Of a stretch of DNA of 64,000 nucleotides, positions 44,105-55,000 are shown in pieces. Each line of letters begins with the position of its first letter. Position 1 is the first letter of the stretch. Both the position numbers and the translations under genes were made by a program. Under the pieces are notes generated by a model. It was not told the origin of the DNA, made no database searches, and worked only from the letters and a program-made list of their open reading frames with translations. The DNA is from Persicaria tinctoria (taxonomy: Eukaryota; Streptophyta; Magnoliopsida; Caryophyllales; Polygonaceae): NCBI GenBank assembly GCA_037127255.1, contig JBANSL010000010.1, positions 29,468,620 through 29,532,619 of the forward strand. The letters run 5' to 3'.

Positions 44105-47100
44105 CTACCCGGCGGCATCCTTGCGGATGAGGTCGAGAAGACCTATATCATTGTTTATATCGGCCTCTCGGGCAGAGTGGCAAAGGTGTGCAACCTTATC
44201 AGCCACTCTATTGCCCATGCGAGGGATATGAAGGAAGGTTACTTCCTTCACCGTCGATACCAGGAGTTGGATATCCGAGAGGATTAATTCGACTTCCCAT
44301 GAACAGGAAGTTTTCCGTTGTAAGTGGTCAATAATGATCTTACAGTCACCTTCAATGTGGATCTTTTATAAATTAAGATGATGGACTTTTTGTATACCTA
44401 GTTTGAGAGCTAATGCCTCCGCTTTGAGGGGGATTTGTTTTCCAAGCTGCTTGTGCAGAACGGAAGTAGGGTGACCATCCCAGTCCCTAATAATGGCCCC
44501 AGCAGTACTGTCACCATTAGAAAGAGATGAGCCATCGAAGTTTAGTTTGTACGTACCCCTATGGGGCTTCCGCCACTGGATGGGACGTTGTTTGTTTCTT
44601 ATTTTTGGCGTATGTGGCCTGGTAGGGCGAAGCTCCTCCTCAAATTCCATCTCTCGTACAAACGTTCTATTCCAGTTATCTAGTTGAGATTTGATCATTT
44701 GTAGTGCTTGTTCCTTCCTTGGGATGGCGACCTGCTGGAATAACAATTGATTCCTAATGTACCATGTTAACCACCAAGAAAAGGCTAGGTTGGTCATGGC
44801 GGTAGAATTTAGGCTCTTCCCAAGCAGAGATAGAATGGGCCTAATATCCCTAGACTGGGAAATCAAGCAATCAACAGTTGATTGGTCTTGGAATGGGAGT
44901 TGGTGTACTTCTCTAATGAAAGAGCACTCCAAGAACAGGTGGACCTCGTCCTCGGAGGCTGCGTTACAAAGGGAGCAAGTTGAAGGGACAGCTGAACCTC
45001 TGCTAGACAGCCTAGAAGCGGTGGGGAGGCCCGCTTGTGCTATCTTCCAGAGGAAGTTTTTAACTTTTGGAGGACAATTGATCCTCCAAATCCAGTCATT
45101 ATAATCCCCGGTGGCTGACGCTTGAGATGTAATCATTTTATATGCACTCGCAGTAGTAAACCACCCTTCCATATCAGGCCACCAGTATAAACGGTCTTGC
45201 AATTCCGAGGAAGGCAACGGGATGTCTAGAATCTCTTGCACTATGTCGTTAGGAAGTATTTGTTGTAGTTTTTCACTCCACCACTGGCCCCCCAAAATAT
45301 AGTCACTGACCATTTCGTTTTGATTGTGATCCGGAGGGCAATCCGCCCTAGCCATAACAGGGGAGGTTGAGATCCAGTTATCTGTCCAGAACTTTATTGA
45401 TCGTCCATTCCCTACTGACCAGATTAGACCGGTTTTAAACTTATCAATTAAACCAGCTAGGTTGGACCATTGCCAGGAGCACGATCCCGATCTTTTGTAG
45501 TCGAAGATACTCGTGGTACGTAGATATTTATGTCTGATCAGCGATACCCACACATTACTCGGTTATGCAAGAATCTTCCACAGAAGCTTCATTTGGAGAG
45601 CGACATTCATATCCCTTGATTTGCGAATACCCAAACCCCCAAACTGTTTTGGTTTGCAAATCCTGTCCCAACTTATTAAGGGGCGGTACTGTAGGTCCTT
45701 ATTCTAGAAGAAAGAACGATTGATTTGGTCTAGTTCTTTATGCATAGTGGCAGGGAGCAAAAAGCTCTGCATCACATGCAGCGGTTTGGACGATAGATTA
45801 GAGTTTATTAGTGTAGCCCGACCTTGTTGGGATAGAGCATTAGCTCTCCACTTTGTCAGTTGTTGTTTAGATTTACAAATGATATCTTCGAAGGTACTGC
45901 TAGTGACCCTACCATTGATGATAGGACAACCCAGATATTTTTCTATTGAGTGTTCTTCTGTAATATTGAGGCATGTACGTAACTGGAGAATTCTATGACT
46001 CGGAATACCCCGAGTTACCTGAAAACATGATTTATGATAATTAACCTTTTGGCCAGACACCTTCCAGTAAGAGTCTATGATAGTTTTTACCTTGCGACCC
46101 GCTTCGACACTCCCTTTGGAGAAAATGATGATATCGTCAGCAAAGGAGAGGAACGGAACCCGGGGGCCGTTACATCCAATCGGAAAACCAATCGTCGTTC
46201 TATCTAGGCTAGCTTCCGCAGCCAGGTGCCGAGCAAGAATCTCAGCACCTAGTATGAAAAGAAACGGAGATAGGGGATCTCCCTGGCGAATTCCGCGGGA
46301 AGGGAGGAATAGATCCGTAGGACCATTGTTGATCAGCACCGAGAAGGAGACGGAGGTAATACATTCCATGACCCATGAGACGAACCTAGCATGAAACCCG
46401 AATTTTAGTAGCACCCTTTTGAGGAAATTCCAATCAACCCTATCATAGGCTTTTTCCATATCTAATTTAATATCCATCCATCCTTCCCGACCCCTACGAT
46501 TTTTGTAGGAATGGAAGATTTCATGAGCTATGAGGATATTGTCCTGTATAGCCCTATCTGAAACAAAGGCACCCTGAAGAGGATGTATGAGCTTACCAAT
46601 GACCTTTTTCACTCTTTCTGTCAGAATTTTGGAGATTATTTTGTAAATGTTAGAGCATAGACTAATGGGTCTATAGTGACTAGTAGTCGTTGGATCATCC
46701 TTTTTTGGGAGCAGGGAGATAAACGTGTGGTTTATTTGTCGGAGCATTTTGCCGGAGTGGAAAAAACCTTTTACCGCACATATTATTGATTTACCGACGA
46801 TGTCCCAGTATTTTGTATAAAACTCAGCCGTGAAGCCGTCAGGTCCTGGGGACTTGTTTCGCCCAAGACTAAAAACAGAAATTTTAATTTCTGAGTTGGT
46901 TGGAATTGTTGTAAGGAAAGAGTTTTCTTCCGTCGAGATGGACGGTTGTATTAGTTGTAAAAAGTTTTTAAGGAGCCCTTCATCCGTTGATTCTTTCTTA
47001 AACCTCCTCTCAAAATCCCGTTGTATCTCATGCCTGGCGTTTTCTTCTCCAATCACCATCGCACCATTAGAGGATAGGATGTTGCGGATCTGTTTTCTAT

Positions 47101-48229
47101 GTCGTCGCCCTGACGCCACTCGATGAAAGTAAGCTGTGTTGGAATCTGAGAATTTCAAGTGTTTAGTTTTGGCTCGTTGGCTCCAGAAAGATTTCTGAAA
47201 AAGAAGAAGCTTATCTCTCTTCACAATGAGCTGTTTTTCCTTATATCGATTTTCTGGAGAATGTAAACCAGAGCCAGCCGACTGAATACGCAATAGTTCT
47301 GAGTCAACATCCTTTATCTGTCGGAAAATGTTCCCGAAACTCTTTTTATTCCACTCCTTTGCCTTCTTTTTTAATATTTTTTGTTTGAACATTAATTGGA
47401 ACATAGCCGAGCCCGGGCAGGACGCCCTCCAGGATTGCTTGACTATGTTACGAAAATCTTTCCGAAGCAGCCAGGCATTCTCGAACTTGAATGGTGGGGC
47501 TTTGAAGTTAGAAGTGACTTCAAGAGAGATGGAGATTGGGCAGTGATCCGAAGAGGAGAAAGCACCATGAGAGGTTGCCATATTAGGAAAAGATGATAAG
47601 ACCTGTTGGTGAACAAGCACCCGATCTAGTTTTTCGCGGATATTGAAGTCTTCCTCCAGGTTTTTTCTCCAGGTGAAGGGGTTTCCGAATGTAGGCAGGT
47701 CAAAGAGAGAGCAGTCGTTTTTGAAAGAGATTAGACGGGAGAACCTGGAGATCCGGGTGGCGGCCCCGCCGAGTTTATCAGAGCTGCACAGAATTTCATT
47801 TAGATCTCCCATAACTATGCACGGGATAGTAGATTCATTGATAATTGTTTTTAGCATTTCCCAAAAAATGTCTTTATCATTGGGTGACGGAGGTGCGTAG
47901 ACAAAGAGAACAAGGATCGGGAACCCCGGCTGGGGGCTCACCAACCGGAGGCCAATGATGCGGGGGGCATGGATAGCTATGGAAATAGTGAAATCAAGCA
48001 GCTGATGAGATTTCCAGATGACTCCAATTCCACCCGATCTCCCAATGGATGGCGACCATATCCCTTCGTCAAATCCAATATTTCTCCATAATTTATCATC
48101 CGAAATATTTTTCGTTTTCGTTTCCGCTAACGACATAATTTGAATCTGTTCATTTTTACACATAGAATCAATTTCCGTCCAGAAGGTTCGCTTTCCAATC
48201 CCTCGACAGTTCCAGAAGCATATCTTCAT
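44105..48229 (-). pseudogene. L1 ORF2: endonuclease, reverse transcriptase, zinc finger and RNase H, three premature stops
   Basis: A single frame of 1,375 codons from ATG 48229 to TAG 44105-44107 with no indel. Residues 1-230 are the apurinic-type endonuclease (KICFWNCRG; catalytic Glu in SLAETKT near 36; GDLNEIL; SSDHCPI). The reverse transcriptase follows, with FADD at residues 696-699. Then comes the zf-RVT stretch (CPPKVKNFLWKIAQAGLPTA, CSLCNAASEDEVHLF). The RNase H domain runs from NFDGSS, with the second acid in AEALAL and the later acids in IEGDCK and NRVADK. Stops interrupt at codons 842 (TAG 45704-45706, a conserved Trp place), 889 (TAA 45563-45565) and 1288 (TAA 44366-44368, inside RNase H). 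The last two catalytic acids lie beyond that stop, so this copy cannot make the full enzyme. Confidence 0.93.
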
Positions 48230-50556
48230 AAAAAATCTATAATGATAAAAGGACCAGGATACAGGGTCCTTAAATCGTGTCGATGTAGCGAATGCGGTGT
48301 GTACTTGCTCTTTTCGAGCCTTGTTGTTTGGGCGTAAAATACACTCAGCATGGATGAATAAGTCGTCATATAGGCCCAATCGAATGAAAGTAATCCCAAA
48401 AGGAAAATAATCCACCTGAGCCAACCCACCCAATAAGTATGTTTATAATTGTGTTTTGATAGATTAAATCTCCACCCCATATGGCTGCAAATTGGCGGCA
48501 AATGATTCAAACAGTGGTCTTTACTAACCACCCAACATAGCCTAAGGCCAGTTAACAAAGGCCATGCCGCAACGTATCGGAAATTGACTTTCAAACGGGG
48601 GAAGCTAAGTGTGCAAGACATCCTGTGAACAACCATGATAGACACAAAGACAGCAATTATGGAACAGCTCCTGAACCACCAAATGGGTCTAAGAGACAAC
48701 CACACTTTACCCCTTAAGCTCATGAAAGAGATGTAATACCTTATGTGAATTATTTGATAAGCTATGAAGAGCCCATGCCAAACGAATCTAAGGGGGGTCA
48801 GAAAGAAATAGCTTTTGATTAGCATTACATTCTTACGACCAATCATAATGATATGCTTTATATTCTTACAACCAAATATACTGATCTTTGTTCCGTTAAT
48901 GGAACCAGATTGACGCAACATTGGAGGGTAGTAGCAAAGCCGACAGCCAACGCCAATGACACAAATGGATGAGCAAGACCCAATACACAAACTAGGAACT
49001 TGTGAACAGAATTTTAACAGATTCAGACCCTTTACAACAAAGGATCTAGTGAGTAACACAGCCTTCAAAGCACAGATGGAATGTTCCCCCTTAAACTTAA
49101 TTAGCACCATGTCACAAACAAGCAAAGGTGAGGCAAGCATATTTTCAGTAAGCATTTCGGCATAAAATATTTTACCCTTCCAAGAATTGCTACCAAGTTT
49201 ATGGTCATAGAAATGTTTAAGCTTCAATAGATTACATGCGAACAAAGCCATGTTGCCTATACTTGGATTCGTACACGATGAAGTCCGATCACCACCCAAG
49301 AGCTGGGAAAGGGGCAGATTAGAGTGGAGTAAGACCTTATTCAGCACACATTTGGAACCTGCAACGATTGTATTCCACTTTGACAAAAACTGATTAACAA
49401 GGTTATGTCGATAAACATACCATTTAAGTACATACGCAGCCACAAGATACATCGGGCCAATGTTAATTCTAGCAAACCGTCGCACCACCGAAAATGATGC
49501 AACAGTAGCAACAAAGGGGAAAGAGAGGGGGTCCTCAATCGAGGGTTTCGGGCCCTTTCGGGATTTAGGGAGTGGAGATACGAGATCTACCACCGTTTGG
49601 ATGCCACCAAGAACAACGCTCTTAAACAAGCTAGAGCGAGCAGAAAAAGAAGAGATAATTCCATACCTCGGATTCAAATCCAAGCTTTGAAGGAGAGACA
49701 AAGCTCCCAGCCTTCCGCAAATCGGTGATTTATCCACATCAGGTGAAGCATCCGTGGTAATATAAGAAGTGAGTTCTTCATTATTAATGAATCTACGCTT
49801 GTCTTTCCTGCCAGCCCTGCACGACAGAGAAGGAGAAGCACCGACCTTAGGGAGTAAAATCCCCTCAGAGGAGTGCAGCCCGCTAGAGCGGGATTTAGGG
49901 CCCTTTCGGGGGGTGTTCAGTGGATTGGCGATATTCGCGAAATCCACGGGTTGTGCACCTTTGTCATCACCGGCCGATCTCAGCTCAGACCAAAACCATA
50001 AAACTTTGCTACTTGATTTTTTTTTTTTGATAGAAAGAAAGGAGTGAAAAGGAAGGGAAAGAGAGGAGCGAAACCGCGACCCAGCCAACCAAACCCTAGA
50101 CAGAAGCCGAGAAAAGGAGAGAGAAAGAAAGAGAAAAAGAGACGGGAACCCTCCAAACCTCCAAACAGAGCAGTACACCGCGCCGACGACGGAAGACCGC
50201 CTCGGGGCACACAGAAGCACAGCGCAGCACCACATCCTCAACCGACGAGATTCTTTTTTCCTCTTTTTGAAATTTTTCCTCACCAACACAATACGACGCC
50301 TTCCGATTACGGGATTTACAGGACATCGACCGCCATACTCGCCAACCATGGAAGGCTCCCGGAAACCAGAGGTGAGAGGAGAGCACGGTGGTTTCAGGAA
50401 CGTGGGAACGACAGGATTGAGACTCGATTCCGCATCGAGATGGATATTGAGGCTTGGGAACGATTGAATCTCGCCGGGTTTCTGCATACCTTTAGGGATA
50501 TGGTGTTTGGGGCTTGGAATTGGGGGCGCGTGATGCAAGAAGCACAACGCGTTCAT
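48226..50556 (-). CDS. L1 ORF1, long open frame without recognisable ORF1 domains
   Basis: An uninterrupted frame that reaches 776 codons from the first ATG inside the element (50556). Later in-frame ATGs (for example 50487) are possible starts, and the first 170 residues may really be 5' UTR. The N-terminal third is basic, with two related RKGPK motifs (TPRKGPKSRSSG, SRKGPKPSIED). The C-terminal half is rich in hydrophobic residues and cysteine (GKVWLSLRPIWWFRSCSIIA, VGWLRWIIFLLGLLSFDWAY). I see no DUF4283, CCHC knuckle or RRM, which plant L1 ORF1 proteins usually have. Its TGA overlaps the ORF2 ATG as ATGA (48229-48226). Plant ORF1 proteins bind the element RNA; whether this one does is unknown. 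Confidence 0.6.
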   Translation of the reverse strand: MNALCFLHHAPPIPSPKHHIPKGMQKPGEIQSFPSLNIHLDAESSLNPVVPTFLKPPCSPLTSGFREPSMVGEYGGRCPVNPVIGRRRIVLVRKNFKKRKKESRRLRMWCCAVLLCAPRRSSVVGAVYCSVWRFGGFPSLFLFLSLSFSRLLSRVWLAGSRFRSSLSLPFHSFLSIKKKKSSSKVLWFWSELRSAGDDKGAQPVDFANIANPLNTPRKGPKSRSSGLHSSEGILLPKVGASPSLSCRAGRKDKRRFINNEELTSYITTDASPDVDKSPICGRLGALSLLQSLDLNPRYGIISSFSARSSLFKSVVLGGIQTVVDLVSPLPKSRKGPKPSIEDPLSFPFVATVASFSVVRRFARINIGPMYLVAAYVLKWYVYRHNLVNQFLSKWNTIVAGSKCVLNKVLLHSNLPLSQLLGGDRTSSCTNPSIGNMALFACNLLKLKHFYDHKLGSNSWKGKIFYAEMLTENMLASPLLVCDMVLIKFKGEHSICALKAVLLTRSFVVKGLNLLKFCSQVPSLCIGSCSSICVIGVGCRLCYYPPMLRQSGSINGTKISIFGCKNIKHIIMIGRKNVMLIKSYFFLTPLRFVWHGLFIAYQIIHIRYYISFMSLRGKVWLSLRPIWWFRSCSIIAVFVSIMVVHRMSCTLSFPRLKVNFRYVAAWPLLTGLRLCWVVSKDHCLNHLPPICSHMGWRFNLSKHNYKHTYWVGWLRWIIFLLGLLSFDWAYMTTYSSMLSVFYAQTTRLEKSKYTPHSLHRHDLRTLYPGPFIIIDFL

Positions 50557-50617
50557 TCCGAAGGGTTGAGGGCGTTTTTTGGTATGGAGTGTTTTGTTTA
50601 ATTGTGAGTTGTATTTA

Positions 50618-50786
50618 TGGTGTGTTTTGATTTCAATCCACTTATAATTATAAATACTTGAATAATATTTAGTTAACATATTCTACAATGTGTTTAAAGT
50701 AACGTAAGTTTACAAACACCCCCTTAAACATTATAAATATTATAAATATATTATAAAAAAAAATGCATTGGAATCCAAACACACCC
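50618..50786. mobile_element. Tourist-like MITE (PIF/Harbinger type)
   Basis: Left end TGGTGTGTTTTGATTTCAAT; right end in reverse GGGTGTGTTTGGATTCCAAT. TTA occurs at both borders (50615-50617 and 50787-50789), as Tourist elements duplicate TWA. The L1 element used its first 11 bp as part of the target, so the left TIR also appears at 44053-44065. Confidence 0.65.
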
Positions 50787-50789
50787 TTA

Positions 50790-52020
50790 AACAAACGAAA
50801 GATGCAACAAATTGAAACAAACAATGAATAAATAGCCATCACACTTGGAAAAGTAACAGAAAAAAATTAAGGAGAGAAAAAAATCCCTACACAATGGATT
50901 AAACTTTTGGGTTAGTTATAACAAAAAAAAAAAAAAAATCTGTCACGACTCCTGTTTTCATACAACCCGACCGAAGTATCTCGGAATTTCACATGTCTTG
51001 CTTCACATATCACAACAAAATCAATCATGTTCTCGGCAGTGAGTATAAAAGTAAACACATCCCTACAGATTTCAATTTAGTTGTTAGAACATGTCTAACC
51101 CGAACAAGACATCCTGATAACTCAAATTGTACCCAAAATGTTTGGCAAGTAGAAATAAACATGTTTGTGCAAACGGTGTTTGGCTTGCGAACAAGACCTT
51201 CCCAATAGATCGCGTTAAACAGTATAAACACATCAACAGAGGGAGAGAGAACAGCAGCTTCTGATCTGAAGATCATAGGATTGATGTATACACTAGAGGT
51301 CATATTCACAAAATTTTCCGAGGCTCTTTCGCCCATAAGAATGACATGACAACCTCCCACCCCACCCTGCCGATCCAAAACAGTAAAGGATGAAAGAAAT
51401 AATACATGCACTAGACTATGGGGGCGCGATGAAACAAGGCCCCACACGATCAGCGGAAAGCCTGAATAACAGCTAAAAAAAATAGACATGTAAAAAGGAA
51501 AACGAGAAATGGCGCCCCTGTACACATACCTCTTATCTGTCTCTATCTTGCAAAGCTCTAAGCCCAGATATAATATACATGATTACCCAAAATGAGTTCT
51601 GCCCAACATGTCGCCATGTCTTTTCATCTTCTCGTAGGAGGCAGCAATTCATCTATCTCCTCCCATCATGCCCTTGCAAAAGTGATCAGCTTCGTCTGCA
51701 AGGAGCCAGTACCAAAAGACAGCTCCTTGTCAATTTGTTGGAGTCGGGACAATTCATCTTCTATTCCATCCACATTTCAAAGACCCACAAAGGGCAAGTA
51801 ATTCAGGTGACACTCAAAGAGTGCAGTCAAAGTGTCAAACAAGTCCACATCCATAGCAAAATCAGATGAAGTGATCTGCCTGTACTTTGACCAAGGGTCC
51901 AATTCAACGTGATATTGCGTAGACTGAACACCAGAATTGACCAAAGGATACCTGTACAGTGCTTTAGAAAGGGCATGGCCATTTGATCCCAGGAAGGACC
52001 AGCTCCCCGAAGAAGGCATG
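50790..52020. other. 3' flank of the EAF1 gene, probable 3' UTR
   Basis: The minus strand downstream of the EAF1 stop contains open but unrecognisable frames (for example from 52019). The first 400-500 bp probably form the 3' UTR; the end of the transcript cannot be fixed by eye. The part from 50.8 to 51.0 kb is AT-rich and featureless. Confidence 0.4.
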
Positions 52021-55000
52021 TCATTCCAAATTTGAGTTAGAAGACCTTGTGAAGGTATTGCTCTGTGATGTTTGACCCTGAGGCTGAGGATGCTGGCGTA
52101 GCAGCGGCTGCCTCTGGGATGACTGTTCTAGTAGTTGCTGATGATGGGGCTGGTGCTTTTGTTGTAGCAATACTTGACTGGGCAAGGTTGTTTGTAATTG
52201 CTGGATATGCTTCCTTTGTGTACCAATACTAAGAGCCGAGCTATTCAGTGTCTGCTTTGGAACCAGACCATGAGTACCAGGTGCTACTGATTCATTCCCT
52301 GGTGAATCTGACATAGGGGTGTTACATACGGGACCCAACTGAGAATTAGGAACTGATGAACCATTTAGGGATTCTAAAGCTGGGGCAGCATTTGCAGACT
52401 TCACGAATTTGGGTGGAACCCCAGAGGTTGCACTCATACTGTTGGGCAATTGCTGCTCAACTTGACCTTTATCATTTTGTGCTTCGGTCACTGGGTCAGA
52501 ATTCGGAACATGGCTTTGGGAAACTGCCTTGTGAGTGTTAGGCTGCCTTTGATTTACCAATTTCACGGGAGGATGCTGATGCACTTTCGATTGCTGATTT
52601 GAAGTCGAAGCTGCAGAAGCAGATCGTACAGCTGGAGCCTGGGTTGGTGTGCAGCTATCAGTGAGCAAATGCACTTGCTTTGAAGATGCAACTGCAGAAT
52701 TAGTATAAGGTTTATGTTGCGGCTGGGACTGAGTTGATGGAGGAGGTGCTGCAGGCTTTGATGATTGACTCGGGTAAACCTGATCTTGCATCATATTTAC
52801 TGACAGCTCTCCTTTCTCTGGTTGGCTACCTGGATTACTAGAAAGACCATTTAGATGAGATGAGTCTATTGGATGATGCTGATGAATCAATGTATTGCCC
52901 TTCCCAATTCCCTTCAAAAGTTTAGCTTGCTGTTGAGACTGAGGTGTTTGACGCTGTGGAGGATGATGCCTGCTAGATTGCTGCTGCTGCTGCTGTTGCA
53001 GTTGTTGAGATTGATTCTGTCTTTGCTTCCCCGCTTGGTTTGTCATTCCACTCGCAGCACTTTGAGCAGTCCGCCCATGACGTGAAAGTTGGTGTTTCTG
53101 TTGCTGCTGAGAAGGTACAGTAGTGATGGGAGATGACGGTGTTAGGGGTTGAGAGCTAGTTGGTGATTGTACTTGAGAATTATTCTGTAGAGCAGTAGAT
53201 ACAGGGAGCTGGGATTGTGAAGGAACATGTGGCATCAATGCGCCGGATGTTGGAAATGGTTGTTGGTGTTGCTGCTGCTGCCTCTGTAACATACGCTGCT
53301 GCAAATGCCGATTCATCGCAAAAGCTTGTTGTTCTGTGCTGCCAGACTGAGCAGAGCCTTGTGAATGTGGATGATGAGAATTGGTCAAAACACTAGAGTG
53401 CTGCTGATGCATTTGATGCTGCTGCTGGACTGGATACGTCGGACCAGAAGAAGTGGACGGGTTAGGGAATGCAGAGCCCAGCCCACTAAAACCAGGGACT
53501 CCCCGACTGTTTGCATGCGGAACCTGCATTTGCATCTTGACATTATGAGACTATGATGCCCTGGACTCTGGCCAGGCCGGATTGCAATAAAGAGCGAGAA
53601 GTACTTTCAAAACAATAATCATCATCAACAGACTCCTCTATTTTGAGTTTCACTTGGTCATTATGACTCATATTAAATTTGCTGGAGTAGCTAATACAGC
53701 TTTTTACTAATTTTCACAGCAGAAAGATTCAAAGAAGTTTCATGGATTAACTGCAGGCAATAATATACTCCATACCATATAGAGCTATTAAAAAAAGATC
53801 AACTTACCCGCATCATTAAAGACTCACGAGGTCTTAGCATAGAGCTTCCTTGACCAACACTAACCCCAGGCTGCATATTCAAGCTGCTTGGGATCCCCGC
53901 CATGTTGGAAGCAGCACTTCCAGAAATCGATTGGAGTCCCGATCTTGGCATTGGCATGCCATTTCCACCGGGTAGTATGCGTCCACCCAGATCATTTCCT
54001 GAAAATGTTCCAGTAGACAAGCTGGGTTGCTGAAGATTTCTGCTGGATAACAAATGATTGTATTGCTGAATTCTTTGTTGCTCATCAATTGGTAAAGTCC
54101 CCTTTGGAATACCATATCTCCCATCCCTAACAAAGTTGGCACGTACGCAAACAAACAATATCATAACTGAAATGTTAACCCAAGGGGACAACATTGTCTT
54201 CATTTACAGCATATTACCTGACAGGGACATTGGCTTGAGCAGATGAAGAGAGATTACTACTAGGACCTTGAAGTGAGGTGCTCGTGCTAGAAGATGGTAA
54301 CATCGACTGACCAACAGCCTGATTTGGCAATGGTAAACTACCGGTGTGGGGACCTTGGTAACCACCAGAAAATACATCTGGGCTTGATGAAGCCATGTCA
54401 CACAGATCAAGAGGCCTTCATAAAAAAGGATGTAGAACAGCTGAAAATTCCTCTTATTTAACAATAGACGTGGTAGGGATAGAATGAAATTAATTCACAT
54501 AAATCATAGTCAAATACCAAGTAATATATTTTGAAACCAAAACTTACGTTAAAATGCATCCATTCATGTTAGTTGTGATCACTTGAGAAAGTGCAGCAAG
54601 ATGCGAGCTGTGGACAAGCACCAGCTGCTTTGGCTCCTGAACATGAACCACATCAAATTAAAGATCAAAAAACAAAGAAATAGCTAGTTCAATAAATTCA
54701 GCACAAAAAAATTACATTATTGAGGATAAATATGAATTACGAAATCATGAATGATAAATGTGTAAGAAACAGCAGCATCCTCTCAGTATAATAAATGTTC
54801 TACCTGTCATATTTCTTTTCACTAGTGTCTGCAACATTTAGATATAGATCAATGAATTGCAAAGATAATCAGGCCTGACTAAGGAAAAATGTCAAGACAA
54901 CGGACAGTTAAAGGCTAAGGTTGAGGAAACAATAAATGCATGAGTCAGGCTAAAATTAGAGATTTAAAATTTTAAACGTTGGCTAAAGGCAATGTTATTT

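Larger units (their letters stand above)
44066..50612 (-). mobile_element. Near-full-length L1-type LINE, 6.5 kb
   Basis: The element reads right to left: 5' UTR from 50612, ORF1, ORF2, a short 3' UTR, and poly(A) (44066-44075, a T run on the plus strand) after ccttatc. A perfect 16-bp duplication of the target flanks it. It carries a complete 5' region and only nonsense changes in ORF2, so it is a recent insertion by LINE standards. It landed in the left terminal repeat of a Tourist-like MITE whose remainder lies at 50629-50786. Confidence 0.93.

Noticed and set aside
52873..53085. Plus-strand Leu-rich frame opposite the Gln-rich EAF1 tail
   Set aside because: Antisense of CAG/CAA repeats gives Leu-rich frames. 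Not a gene.
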